Of a stretch of DNA of 64,000 nucleotides, positions 16,007-27,957 are shown piece by piece. This DNA is from DASQPR01 sp963836775 (lineage in GTDB: Bacteria; Actinomycetota; Actinomycetes; Mycobacteriales; Micromonosporaceae), in the NCBI GenBank assembly GCA_963836775.1, contig CAWIKR010000002.1, positions 620,001-684,000 of the forward strand, in the 5' to 3' direction. Each line of letters opens with the position of its first letter. The stretch's first letter is position 1. A model generated the notes under the pieces. That model did not search any database and was not told the DNA's origin. It saw only the letters and a list, made by a program, of their open reading frames with translations. The translations under genes and the position numbers were made by a program.

Positions 16007-17254
16007 TCAGCTCAGAAGGTCGAGCAGAGGCACATCAGGCTCGGCCAACCGATCAAGGTCCACGGTCTTGCCGTTGTAGCCGGCCCGGACCAGCTCCTGC
16101 ACATCCGGATTCACATCCCAGACGTTGACGTTCATACCGGCCAGCACTCGTCCGTCACTGACCCAGAAGGCCATGAACTCCGGTGCCTTGCCGTCCCGGA
16201 TCTCGGTGCCACCGCGGAAGACCACCTGGTCGTAGCCGCCCGGCTCGACGTATCCGGAGTACTCCATGCCGAGGTCGTACTGGTCCGAGAAGAAATACGG
16301 CAGTCGGTCGTAGACGACCTCCTGGCCGAGCATCGACTTGGCCGCCGCCGGACCGCCGTTCAGAGCATTGGCCCAGTGTTCGACGCGGATTCGCTTGCCC
16401 AGCAACGGATTGAACGACGAGGCCACGTCACCGCACGCGTAGACGTCCGCGGCAGAGGTCCGCAGCGCCGCGTCGGTGACGATCCCGTTGTCCACCTCAA
16501 GTCCGGCGCGTGCGGCCAGTTCCACGTTCGGCACGATGCCCACGCCGAGGATCGCGAGATCAGCCGGGACCTCGGTGCCGTCGGACAGGCGTACGCCGGA
16601 CAGGCTGCCCACATTGCCGATCAGCTCACTGACTCCGGAGCCGAACCGGAAGTCCACGCCGTGCGCGCGGTGCAGATTCGCGAAGATCCCGGCCACCTCG
16701 TCGCCGAGCACTCGCCGCAGCGGCAGGCTGTCCATCTCGACAACCAGTGCCGAGGCACCGCGGTTCACCGCCGCGGCGGCGGTCTCCAGCCCGATCCAGC
16801 CGGCACCGATGATGACCACGCGTACGCCCGGCTGAAGGTGCTCCACCAGCACGTCGGAGTCGAAGATCGTCCGCAGGTATCGCACGCCGTTCAGGTCGGC
16901 GCCGGGGATGTCCAGCTGGCGCGGCCGGGAGCCGGTGGCGATCAGGAGTTTGTCGTAGTGCAGCGGTTCGAAGCCACCGAGCGTGAGCGTGTGACTTCCG
17001 GTGTCCAGATCGGTCGCCTCCATGCCGAGGATCAGCTCGACGTCGTTGCTGCCGTACCACCCCTCCTCGTGCACGAACGCCTTTTCCCGGGAGTCGGTGC
17101 CGTTCAGGTAGCCCTTGGACAGCGGCGGGCGCTCGTAGGGCCGAGCGGTCTCCGCGCCGATCAGCACGATCCGGCCGTCGAACCCCTCGCTGCGCAGCGT
17201 CTCGGCGGCCTTGGCGCCGGCCAGCGACGCACCGACGATCACAAACACGCTCAT
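16007..17254 (-). CDS. NAD(P)/FAD-dependent ferredoxin reductase (copy 2)
   Basis: A 415-residue paralogue of the protein at 12907-14133: same FAD site (FVIVGASLAGAKAAETL), NAD site (VVIIGAGWIGLETAAAA), YACGDVASSFNP and the shared HWANALNGGPAAAKSMLG segment. One difference is GASLAG for GAGLAG in the first dinucleotide motif. It lies 10 bp downstream of dgt, apparently in its transcript, while copy 1 sits with folE. ATG 17254 aligns with the start of copy 1; a GTG at 17263 is less likely. Confidence 0.9.
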   Translation of the reverse strand: MSVFVIVGASLAGAKAAETLRSEGFDGRIVLIGAETARPYERPPLSKGYLNGTDSREKAFVHEEGWYGSNDVELILGMEATDLDTGSHTLTLGGFEPLHYDKLLIATGSRPRQLDIPGADLNGVRYLRTIFDSDVLVEHLQPGVRVVIIGAGWIGLETAAAAVNRGASALVVEMDSLPLRRVLGDEVAGIFANLHRAHGVDFRFGSGVSELIGNVGSLSGVRLSDGTEVPADLAILGVGIVPNVELAARAGLEVDNGIVTDAALRTSAADVYACGDVASSFNPLLGKRIRVEHWANALNGGPAAAKSMLGQEVVYDRLPYFFSDQYDLGMEYSGYVEPGGYDQVVFRGGTEIRDGKAPEFMAFWVSDGRVLAGMNVNVWDVNPDVQELVRAGYNGKTVDLDRLAEPDVPLLDLLS

Positions 17255-17264
17255 CTTCGTCACC

Positions 17265-18509
17265 CTATTCGCAGAGGCGATGGTGCCAGGCCAACGCCGC
17301 CGGATCGGTCAGGCTTGCCACCTGATCGATGACAATGCGCATCCGCTCGCCATCGTCGGTGGCGGCGTGAAACAGCGGCGCGAACACCGCGTCCATGGCG
17401 TCGGCACCGCGGTCCCGGACCGCCGCGACCAGGTTCACCAGGACTTCGTACTGACGTTGGTATCGATCGGCCGCGCCCGGCCGCCGCATCACATAGCGCA
17501 GCGCCATGCCTTTGAGCAGCGCGCACTCGGCCCGGGTGCGGCGCGGGACCGCGAGCGAGGCAGCGTATCGGCAGACCCGGTCGGTGCCCGCCCGGCGCCG
17601 GGTTTCGTGCAGCGCCGCCGCCACGAACCGGCCGGTCAGCACCGAAGTCGCCGACTTCAGGCCGACCAGGCTGCGATGCGAACCGTCGAACTCGAACATC
17701 GGATGCAGCGCCGGGTCGTCCAGCAGCTCGTCCAGCACGGCCAGCAGGTCGGATGCGCTCTCCGGGGAGTATTCGGTGGCGACGTCCGCGCACAGAGCCT
17801 GCCGTTCGGACTGGTCGTCGCGCAGCACGCTGGGTTTCAGGTAGCCGCCGTGGATGCCGTCCTCGACGTCGTGCACCGAATACGCCACATCGTCGGACCA
17901 GTCCATGACCTGGGCTTCCAGGCACACGATGCGGTCCGCCGGAGCGTCGGCACGGAGCCAGTCGAAGACCGGTCGATCATCCGCGTACACGCCGAACTTG
18001 CGCTTGCCCGGCGACCGCGGCCAGGGGTATTTGCTGCACGCGTCGAGCGTGGCCCGGGTCAGGTTGAGCCCCGCGGAGCCGCCGGCGTCGTCGAGGACCT
18101 TCGCCTCCAGGCGGGTCAGGACCCGCAAAGTCTGGGCGTTGCCCTCGAAGCCGCCGTAGGCGGCGGCGACCTCGTTGAGGGCGTCCTCGCCGTTATGGCC
18201 GAACGGCGGGTGACCGAGATCGTGGGCCAGGCCCGCGGTGTCCACGACGTCCGGATCGCAGCCCAGACGGGCGCCCATCTCGCGGGCGATCTGCGCCACT
18301 TCGAGCGAGTGCGTCAGGCGGGTACGCAGGAAGTCGTCGGTGCCGGCGGTGTGCACCTGAGTCTTGGCGGCGAGCCGCCGGAACGCCTCGGAGTGCAGCA
18401 CCCGGGCCCGGTCACGCTGGAACGGCGAACGCCCGTCGCTGGCCCGCTTGAGCGGGTCCTTGGGCGCCTCGTCGACATAGCGCTCGGCATCCGATCCGGT
18501 GGTGACCAT
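17265..18509 (-). CDS. dgt: Deoxyguanosinetriphosphate triphosphohydrolase-like protein (dNTPase)
   Basis: A 414-residue HD-domain protein: RLTHSLEVAQIAREMG supplies the first His, AGLAHDLGHPPFGHNGE supplies the HD pair and following His, and the later Asp is in MDWSDDVAYSVHD. It hydrolyses dNTPs to nucleoside and triphosphate and is thought to balance dNTP pools. In many actinomycetes dgt lies beside dnaG; here a ferredoxin reductase follows instead. Confidence 0.9.
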   Translation of the reverse strand: MVTTGSDAERYVDEAPKDPLKRASDGRSPFQRDRARVLHSEAFRRLAAKTQVHTAGTDDFLRTRLTHSLEVAQIAREMGARLGCDPDVVDTAGLAHDLGHPPFGHNGEDALNEVAAAYGGFEGNAQTLRVLTRLEAKVLDDAGGSAGLNLTRATLDACSKYPWPRSPGKRKFGVYADDRPVFDWLRADAPADRIVCLEAQVMDWSDDVAYSVHDVEDGIHGGYLKPSVLRDDQSERQALCADVATEYSPESASDLLAVLDELLDDPALHPMFEFDGSHRSLVGLKSATSVLTGRFVAAALHETRRRAGTDRVCRYAASLAVPRRTRAECALLKGMALRYVMRRPGAADRYQRQYEVLVNLVAAVRDRGADAMDAVFAPLFHAATDDGERMRIVIDQVASLTDPAALAWHHRLCE

Positions 18510-18551
18510 CGCGGTGAGCGTAGCGCTCGAACCGCGGTCCGGCGCAGTCTG

Positions 18552-18662
18552 TCACGGTCCGGCCAGTGAGTGTTCGCCGAGCCACATCTGATCGGTGGCG
18601 ACCCGGGTGAAGCCGGCATCGTCCGGATGCATCGGGCGGACTGTCCACGCAGTCGTTGTCAC
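18552..18662 (-). CDS. Small ORF, possible truncated GNAT N-terminus
   Basis: A 36-codon frame (GTG start 18662) just downstream of the double-GNAT gene, with GGGAG five bases before the start. The product VTTTAWTVRPMHPDDAGFTR resembles the first strand and helix of a GNAT domain (xVRPxxPDDA). Two double-GNAT genes lie immediately upstream on the same strand, so this looks like a cut-off third copy. It could instead be a real micropeptide. Nothing else was recognised in the 155-bp gap to dgt. Confidence 0.4.
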   Translation of the reverse strand: MTTTAWTVRPMHPDDAGFTRVATDQMWLGEHSLAGP

Positions 18663-18664
18663 GG

Positions 18665-19615
18665 TCACTCCCGCTGGTCACCGTCGAGTGCCCGCTGATA
18701 GGCGACCATCCGGTACTGCTCCACGAAGCCGACACGCTCGTAGACGCCGACGGCACCGGTCAGGCTGTCGGCGTCGACGCCGAGGCTGGCGGTCGCGAAT
18801 CCCGCCGTGGCGGCCGCCGCCAGCACGTCGCCGAGCATCGCCGAGGCCAGCCCGCGGCGGCGGTAGTCCCGAAGCGTGCCGACCAGCCCGATATAGAGGT
18901 CTCCGGGCTGCCCGTCGTTGCAGACGGTGTAGGCGGCGATCCGGTCACCGTCCAGCACCAGCCGGGAGAGGTCCGGGCGGAACGACTCGGCGCCGGTGGT
19001 CATGCTCTGCCACTGCGGCTTCTCCCGGCGCTGATAACCCCAGTGATCCTGGAACGCCTCCAGGTGGGCGTGGTAGAGACGGTCCTCCAGATCCGGGCTG
19101 TAGGCGCGCATCACCAGGCCGTCGGGCAGGGTGGACTCGTGTCCCGGTTCGGCCGCCGCCTGCATCTCGAAGAAGTACCGCACCGGCCGGAAGCCGGAGC
19201 GTTCCAGCAGCCGGATGCAGGACTCGTCGGCGGGCAGGGCGCCGGTCTGCAGGTGCCACTCGATGCCGGGTGCGGCTTCCGCGTACGCCTCCCGGGCCCG
19301 CGCCAGTTGCCAGCTCATCAGGGAGCGGCCGATGCCCTTGCCACGCCACTCGGGCAGCACCGCGCCCGGCGCGTCGGCCCGCGGTCCGCCCGGCGGCGGT
19401 GGGACCAGTGCGGCGAACGCGACGATGGTGCCGTCCGGCGCGACCAGCGCCCGGGTGTTGCGCTCGACGTCGCCGATCCAGCCGTTGATCAGGCTGCGCT
19501 GCTCTGCCGGGGTCGCGAACGGATGTCCGCCGGCCGCCACCTCGACCGTGTTGAACAGATCGGCGAGGCCCTCGGCATCGTCGATGGTGACTGCGCGCTC
19601 CACGAGGTTCGTCAT
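18665..19615 (-). CDS. Double-GNAT acetyltransferase (copy 2 of tandem pair)
   Basis: A 316-residue protein made of two GNAT domains. The N-terminal acetyl-CoA motif is LPEWRGKGIGRSLMSW (about residues 92-107) and the C-terminal one is LRDYRRRGLASAMLGDVL (about 249-266). The ending VGVYERVGFVEQYRM is the usual last strand. MshD, the mycothiol acetyltransferase, also has two GNAT domains, but the motifs do not single it out. Start ATG 19615 lies 1 bp after the stop of the upstream paralogue, so the two are one operon. Confidence 0.8.
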   Translation of the reverse strand: MTNLVERAVTIDDAEGLADLFNTVEVAAGGHPFATPAEQRSLINGWIGDVERNTRALVAPDGTIVAFAALVPPPPGGPRADAPGAVLPEWRGKGIGRSLMSWQLARAREAYAEAAPGIEWHLQTGALPADESCIRLLERSGFRPVRYFFEMQAAAEPGHESTLPDGLVMRAYSPDLEDRLYHAHLEAFQDHWGYQRREKPQWQSMTTGAESFRPDLSRLVLDGDRIAAYTVCNDGQPGDLYIGLVGTLRDYRRRGLASAMLGDVLAAAATAGFATASLGVDADSLTGAVGVYERVGFVEQYRMVAYQRALDGDQRE

Positions 19616-19616
19616 C

Positions 19617-20618
19617 TCACACCGCGATCCGGTGCATGACGAACGTGGACTCCGAGCGAAAGCCGACGCGCTCGTAGACGGCCACCGCGCCGGTCGGGCT
19701 GTCCGCGTCCGCACCCAGCTGCACCCGCTGGTAACCGCGATCGGCCGCCGCTGTCAGCACGTCGGCGAGCATGGAGCCGGCGATGCCGCGGCGACGCCAG
19801 GGCCGCCGGGTGCCGACCTGTCCGATGTAGACCTTTTTCTCCGGCGCGTCATAGGACAGCACGTAAGCGACGATCTCGTCACCGTCGAAGACCAGGCGCG
19901 ACAGGTCCGGGCGGTAGAGCTCCTGGCCGATCGTGTATGGCGTCCATTTGTCGAATTCGCGTTCCTGGAAACTCCAGTAGTCGGCGAACGCCTCCATGTG
20001 CGCGTCGTAGAGCTGACGCGCGCGGTCCTCGGTGTAGGGCACCATCCGCAGTCCGTCCGGTAACGGCGACGCGTCCACGCTGCCGGCCGGCGCGAACATG
20101 TCGAAGTAATAGCGCACCGGCACCAGGCCGGCCGCCTTCAGCAGGCGCAGCGCCGACTCGTCATTGCTGAGACACCCAGACTCGGCCTCCCATGGCAGAT
20201 CCGGGGCGACTTCGCGGCGCAACTCGGCGAGCCGCTCCACCTGCCACGCGATGATCGACCGGCCCAGGCCGCGACCGCGCCAGTCCGGGTGGACACCGCC
20301 ATCCGCGTAGGCCTTGGTGCCGCCGTCCGGCGGTTGCTCGACCAGGCCGGCAGCCGCAAGAGAACCATCCGGCGTGAAGTACAGCCTGGTGTCCGACGCC
20401 CACCGCTCCGGATAGACGCCCATCCGGTCCCGAATCTCCGGCCCGGAGAAGCCCTCACCGACGCCACACGCCGCTTCGATGGTGTTCCACAACTGCGCCA
20501 CGGCGCCGGCATCCTCGGCCTGGTAGGCCCGCATCGTCAGGTCGTCCACACTTTCGACCGTAAGCGCCGCCGCAATCGGTTTTCCGCCGCTACGTGGCAG
20601 CGACGGCTCCACCGACAT
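19617..20618 (-). CDS. Double-GNAT acetyltransferase (copy 1 of tandem pair)
   Basis: A protein of up to 333 residues with two GNAT domains: HPDWRGRGLGRSIIAWQ in the first, RRPWRRRGIAGSMLADVL in the second. It is a paralogue of the next gene; both share the linker pattern (D/E)xxYDAHMEAFxDYW and ESGF/AGLxPVRYxF. ATG 20618 gives the longest good frame, but alignment with the paralogue suggests that GTG 20552 or ATG 20534 may be the true start. Confidence 0.75.
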   Translation of the reverse strand: MSVEPSLPRSGGKPIAAALTVESVDDLTMRAYQAEDAGAVAQLWNTIEAACGVGEGFSGPEIRDRMGVYPERWASDTRLYFTPDGSLAAAGLVEQPPDGGTKAYADGGVHPDWRGRGLGRSIIAWQVERLAELRREVAPDLPWEAESGCLSNDESALRLLKAAGLVPVRYYFDMFAPAGSVDASPLPDGLRMVPYTEDRARQLYDAHMEAFADYWSFQEREFDKWTPYTIGQELYRPDLSRLVFDGDEIVAYVLSYDAPEKKVYIGQVGTRRPWRRRGIAGSMLADVLTAAADRGYQRVQLGADADSPTGAVAVYERVGFRSESTFVMHRIAV

Positions 20619-20689
20619 CGTGAATGGCCGATGTTCTGAGGCGGACACCAACACTCAACGTTCCGGTTGCCGGTCCTGAGGTCCCACAT

Positions 20690-20724
20690 TTGAGGCCGCC
20701 AGCAGTGGTTCCTGGCGGCCTCAA
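20690..20724 (-). terminator. Hairpin terminator after ppdK
   Basis: TTGAGGCCGCCAG (20690-20702) and CTGGCGGCCTCAA (20712-20724) form a perfect 13-bp stem with a 9-base loop, starting directly after the ppdK stop codon. No strong T-tract follows, as is common in actinomycetes. It separates ppdK from the double-GNAT operon. Confidence 0.85.
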
Positions 20725-23418
<2,694 letters not shown>

Positions 23419-23735
23419 GGTGGGCCTCCAGCGCTGTTTGCTATGTCCCGGTAATCACCATGACAAACCTTGCGTAAACGCCGGGGCCAAATGGCGCCGG
23501 TTGCGGGCACGTTAGGACAGGTTCTGAGCTGCGCACTAGCGGTCGTGACGTTTGCCACCTAAATCGAGGGTCGTCCGCTTCGACTGGTTTTGGGCAAGCG
23601 CTCTCCCGCTCACATTTGAGCATCGCGACGTAAGTCTTTCGGGTCAATTGCGTCGCCGGGCGGTCGGGCATCAGCGGGTCCGAGCGAGGGATTCGCGGAT
23701 CACCTAAACGCGACAAGCTGTGGTAAACCACCGGC
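23419..23735. other. Intergenic region between ppdK and the MFS gene
   Basis: These 317 bp separate two divergent genes and should hold both promoters. The only feature I can point to is the small palindrome GTGGTAAACCAC at 23720-23731, ending 4 bp before the MFS start. No open frame or longer repeat was recognised. Confidence 0.5.
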
Positions 23736-25105
23736 ATGGCGCGACGCAACCTCCTCATCAACCGCAACTACGCACGGTTGTGGGCCGGTCAGGCCGCCTC
23801 GACCGTGGGCGACTTCGCGTTCGACACGACCCTGGTGCTGTGGATCGGCACCATCCTGGCGAAGGACTCGAGCGGGCAGATCGCCGGCTGGGCGCCGGCC
23901 GCGGTCAGCGGACTGATGATCTGCGTATTCGGCGCCACCATGATCGTGGGTCCGGTCGCCGGTGTCTTCGTGGATCGATGGAGCCACCGGACCACCATGC
24001 TGATGTCCGAGATCGTCCGCGCGGTGGCGGTCGCCGCCCTGACCGCGCTGTCGCTGCTGCCGGTCGAAGCGCGTTGCCGATCTGGCTCTGGCTGACCGTG
24101 CTCTACGTGGTGGTGTTCCTGATCAACGCGGTGGCGCGGTTCTTCACGCCGGCCCGATTCGCCGTGCTCGGCGACATCGTCGAAGGCGAGGCCGACCAGG
24201 CTCGCGCCGCCGGGATCGGTCAGGCGACGTCGGCGACGGCCGCGATCATTGGCCCGCCGCTGGCCGCCCCGCTGCTGGTGACCAGTGGCCTGCAGTGGGC
24301 GTTGCTGCTGAACGCGGCGTCCTACGTCTTCTCGTATTTTGCGATTCGGACGATCCGCTTCCCGGCCGCCGACGCCGAAGCGCACCCAGCCGAGTCCACC
24401 ACCAAGCCACGCATCTGGCCCGAGTTCGTGGCCGGCCTCAAGATGTTCGCCAGCAACCGATTCCTGGTCACGCTGCTCACCATCGCCGTGCTGTGCCAGC
24501 TCGGCACCGGTGCCATCAACGCGCTGGACGTCTTCTTCATCACCGGCAACCTCCATGCCAACTCTCATCTGTTCGGCTTGGCCTCGATGTGCTTCGGCAT
24601 CGGCTCGATCGCCGGCGCCCTGGCCGCCGGAACTGTTGTCAAAGCGCTTGGCGCCAGGGCGACGACCTGGGTCACGCTGCTGCTGGGCGGTGGCCTCTTC
24701 ATCGCGTACTCGCGCCAGACAGTCTTCGTCTGGGGCCTCGTTCTTGTGGTCGGGTTCGCGATCCCGGTGACGATGCTCAACACGGCGCTCACGCCGCTGC
24801 TGCTGCGGGCCACACCCAAGCAGTATCTGGGCCGGATGATGGCGGTCTTCGACCCGATCAACATGAGCGCATCCATGATCTCCGTCATCGTCGGAGGCTG
24901 GCTCGCCTCGACGGTGCTGCGCGACTTCCACGGCTCGGTTCTCGGCGTCCATTTGGGCCGGATCGACATCATCTTCTCGGTGGCCGGCCTGCTGATCGTG
25001 CTCGGCGGCATCTACTCCGCGTTCGCGCTGCCTCGCGAAAAGGGCCGCTCGGACCAGATTCCGGCACAGCGCGAGCCGGTAGAGCCGGACCTCGAGCCGG
25101 CCTGA
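23736..25105 (+). pseudogene. MFS transporter with one frameshift
   Basis: The first 110 codons (MARRNLLINRNYARLWAGQA) and the remainder (IWLWLTVLYVVVFLINAVAR onward, to about residue 456) are in different frames. Restoring one base near 24070-24075 (GAAGCGCGTTGCCG) makes one open frame of 457 codons with about twelve helices, as expected for an MFS_3 (enterobactin exporter-like) protein. Only the frame is broken; the amino-acid sequence is well kept on both sides. It may be a fresh pseudogene or a sequencing error. Confidence 0.8.
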
Positions 25106-25170
25106 TCCGCGAGTTGATCCAACAATCGGCGAGTCTGCCGGTGATCTGGTCCTGCCACTGACCGCACCGC

Positions 25171-25310
25171 TCAGACGGTGGACTCCGGCCACCGTGCGAG
25201 GATCTCGTCAGCCGTCTCGCCCGACGGTCTGATTCGACGTGACCAGCCACAACGCGATCCGCGGAGTTTCGGCGCGCAGATGGGCGTCCAGTTGCGCGAT
25301 GTCGTCATCG
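25171..25310 (-). pseudogene. Possible remnant of an AAA/shikimate kinase-like protein C-terminus
   Basis: On the minus strand, LDAHLRAETPRIALWLVTSN is followed after a one-base shift by GETADEILARWPESTV and a stop at 25171. The pattern 'xxLWLDTSxxTVxETVDEILAR' is a common end of small P-loop kinases. The P-loop part is absent. The region from here to the repeat cluster at 25447 has no other gene that I can support. Confidence 0.35.
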
Positions 25311-25446
25311 CCGCACTTTGTAGTCCACCTTGCCGCCTTGCCGCGGAGCCGCTGCCGTTCGGCGTTCGGGCGGTCGCTGCATCCCGGGCGTCGACTTACG
25401 ACGAGATCTCGCGAAAAGTCGACGATTAGCCCGCGGCCGCCAGCAA

Positions 25447-25612
25447 GATCGCGACAGCCGTGAGGTGAAGGCTGCCCCCACGACCATGATCGCGACAGCC
25501 GTGAGGTGAGGGCTGCCGACCGCGCCTTGCCACGACCGTGAACTCACGCCTGTCGCGATCACGGGCGGGGAGACCGCCGCCAGCTCACGGATGTCGCGAT
25601 CTTGCCGAAGCC
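25447..25612. repeat. Family A repeat cluster (two direct and two inverted copies)
   Basis: GATCGCGACAGCCGTGAGGT occurs at 25447 and 25488, again a 41-bp period, each followed by GAAGGCTGCC or GAGGGCTGCC. Inverted relatives follow at about 25529-25554 (CCTGTCGCGATCACG) and 25586-25608 (GGATGTCGCGATCTTG). Aligned to the unit at 5371, the first 32 bases match at roughly three quarters of positions without gaps. Confidence 0.8.
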
Positions 25613-25736
25613 GCGGAGCGGGAAACCCATCTAGCCAGGGGGCCGCGTGGCGGCACCAGGTTTCCGGAGCAAGATGATCTTGTGGGCTCCGATACAGCAT
25701 TTCGGCCGGGGTCCGAGCCCGTGAGATCCTTGCTCG

Positions 25737-26899
25737 GTGACGCTGACATCGACGATGCCCCGGGGCCTGACGCTGGCCAAGCCCGGCGGCCGCAGCTTCC
25801 CGGTGGATCCGCCGGTGGTGCTCGCGCCGATGGCCGGGCATCACCAACGTCGCGTTCCGGCAGCTGTGCCGCGAGCAGGGCGCCGGCATCTACGTCTGCG
25901 AGATGATCACCAGCGTCGCACTGGCGGTCCGCAACCCGAAGACCGAGAAGATGATCGAATTCGGGCCCGCCGAGAACCCGCGCAGCATGCAGCTCTACAG
26001 CGTGGACCCGATCATGACGGCCAGGGCGGTGCGCCGGATCGTCGACGAGGATCTGGCCGATCACATCGACCTGAACTTCGGCTGCTCGGTCCGGAAGATC
26101 ACCAGCAAGGGCGGCGGGTCGGCGATCCCGTATAAGCGCCGGCTGTTCGAAGCGATCGTCAAGGCCGCCGTGGACACCGCCGCGCCGGCCGGCATCCCGG
26201 TCACGATCAAGATGCGCAAGGGCATCGATGACGACCACCTCACCTACCTCGAGGCCGGTCTGATCGCTCAGGATGTCGGCGTTTCCTGGGTCGCCCTGCA
26301 CGCCCGGACCGGCGCGCAGCGCTACTCCGGCGAGGCCGACTGGGAGTCGATCGCCCGTCTCAAGGACACCCTGGACGTCCCGGTGCTGGGCAACGGCGAC
26401 ATCTGGGAGGCCGATGACGCGCTCCGGATGGTCGCCGAGACCGGCTGTGACGGCGTCGTCGTCGGCCGGGGCTGCCTGGGCCGGCCGTGGCTGTTCGCCG
26501 ACCTGGCGGCGGCGTTCGCCGGGCGGCCGGAGCGGGTGCTGCCGAACCTCGGCGAGGTGGCGAGCGTGATGCGCCGCCACGCCGAGCTGCTGGTGCAGTG
26601 GTGGGGCGCCGAGCGCGAAGCGGTCACCGACTTCCGCAAGCACGTTTCGTGGTATCTGAAGGGCTTCCCGGTCGGCTCCGAGCTGCGACGCACCATGTCG
26701 ATGGCGTCGTCGCTGATGGAGCTGGACGATCTGCTCGGCAAGCTGGATCGGCGACGCGCCGTTCCCGGAGGCCAACCTGGGCCAGCCGCGGGGGCGCACC
26801 AACGCGCCGGCGAAGGTGGTCCTGCCGCACGGCTGGCTGGATGACCGCGACGACCTCTCCGTGCCCGAGGGTGCCGAGCTGGACGACTCCGGCGGCTGA
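25737..26899 (+). pseudogene. dus: tRNA dihydrouridine synthase with two single-base frameshifts
   Basis: A DusB-type enzyme: VVLAPMAG at the N-terminus, the catalytic Cys region in DLNFGCSVRKITSKGGGSA, FMN-binding VLGNGDIWEADDAL and GVVVGRGCLGRPWLF. The first shift is an extra G in GGG at 25836-25838; removing it restores ITNVAFRQLCREQGAGIYVC. The second is an extra base near 26746-26749; removing it restores PFPEANLGQPRGRTNAPAKV to a stop at 26899. With both removed, the length is exactly 387 codons. Dus reduces tRNA uridines and is normally conserved, so sequencing error deserves consideration. Start GTG 25737. Confidence 0.85.
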
Positions 26900-26911
26900 G
26901 CGCCGGAAAGA

Positions 26912-27898
26912 TCAACCCCGGCGGGCGAATTCGGCGGCGATCACCGCGTGCCCGGCACCGTTGCCGAGCAGCATCTTCAGCAGGATCCGAGCCTTGTACG
27001 CGTCCAGGAGACCACCGTTGATCAGCCCCCGGCGCTGCAGATCCGTCTCCGATCCGACGGCACCGTAGGTGTGGTGCAACACCGGACCGGCTCCGGTTCG
27101 GGAGACCAGCACCACCGGCATCGAGGCGGCGATCTCCTCCAGCACCGGTGCCATCACGGACGGCACGTGCCCCACGCCGTACCCGGCAATCACCAGGCCC
27201 TGGCAATCGGCCGCGAGGCTGCGCAGCAAGCCGGTGTCGTCGTCCAGGGTGGCGGTGTAGAGGCCGACCCGGACGTCGGTGGCGCCGACCGCGAGGGGCT
27301 GAAATCGCAGCGGCCGGGTCAGGATCCGGACTCGGCCCTCAACCACCAGCCCGATCGGTCCGGCATTCGGCGAGGCGAAGGTCGCGGTGCTGGTGGCGTG
27401 AGTCTTGCGGATCCACCGGGCGAGATGGATCTGGTCACTGAACGCCAGCACCGCACCCAGGTCCCGGGCGTCCACGCTGGCCGCGGTCTGGATCGCGGCC
27501 AGCACATTCGCCGGACCGTCGGGCCCGGCCAGCGTCGGATTCCGCATCGCGCCGGTGAAGACGATCGGCTCCTGATGTGGCCAGATCAGATCGGCCAGAA
27601 AGGCGGTCTCCTCGACCGTGTCGGTGCCCTGCGTCACCACGACGCCGTCGGCACCGGCCGAAACTGCCGCGGAGGCATCGGCGACCAGGCCGACGATGTC
27701 GGCGACGGTGAGGTTCGCGCTCGGCACCGCTCTCGCGTCCCGGACGTCGAGGTCAATACCGGTCTCGGCGAGGCCCGGCAGGCCGGCGATCAGGTCGGCG
27801 CCGGTCAGCCGGGTGACCACCGCGCCGGACCGATTGTCGGCCGGGCGATTCGTCATCGCGATGGTGCCGCCCAGCGTGAACATCGAAACCACGGTCAC
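26912..27898 (-). CDS. L-asparaginase (type I/II family)
   Basis: A 328-residue asparaginase: the first catalytic Thr is in MFTLGGTIAM and the second in GVVVTQGTDTVEETAF (TDT motif). IVFTGAMRNP and the C-terminal VLVSRTGAGPV segment also fit. It hydrolyses asparagine to aspartate and ammonia. No signal peptide is seen from GTG 27898, so it should be cytoplasmic. It is divergent from the coiled-coil gene, with 59 bp between starts. Confidence 0.85.
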   Translation of the reverse strand: MTVVSMFTLGGTIAMTNRPADNRSGAVVTRLTGADLIAGLPGLAETGIDLDVRDARAVPSANLTVADIVGLVADASAAVSAGADGVVVTQGTDTVEETAFLADLIWPHQEPIVFTGAMRNPTLAGPDGPANVLAAIQTAASVDARDLGAVLAFSDQIHLARWIRKTHATSTATFASPNAGPIGLVVEGRVRILTRPLRFQPLAVGATDVRVGLYTATLDDDTGLLRSLAADCQGLVIAGYGVGHVPSVMAPVLEEIAASMPVVLVSRTGAGPVLHHTYGAVGSETDLQRRGLINGGLLDAYKARILLKMLLGNGAGHAVIAAEFARRG

Positions 27899-27957
27899 GC
27901 CGCCCCACGCTACACAGCGGGACCGCGGGCTTTGCCGCTGCTCCCTACACTCGCCGC

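Noticed and set aside
12907..17254. Cytochrome P450 or Rieske oxygenase cluster
   Set aside because: Ferredoxin reductases suggested it, but no P450, ferredoxin or oxygenase gene is in the window.
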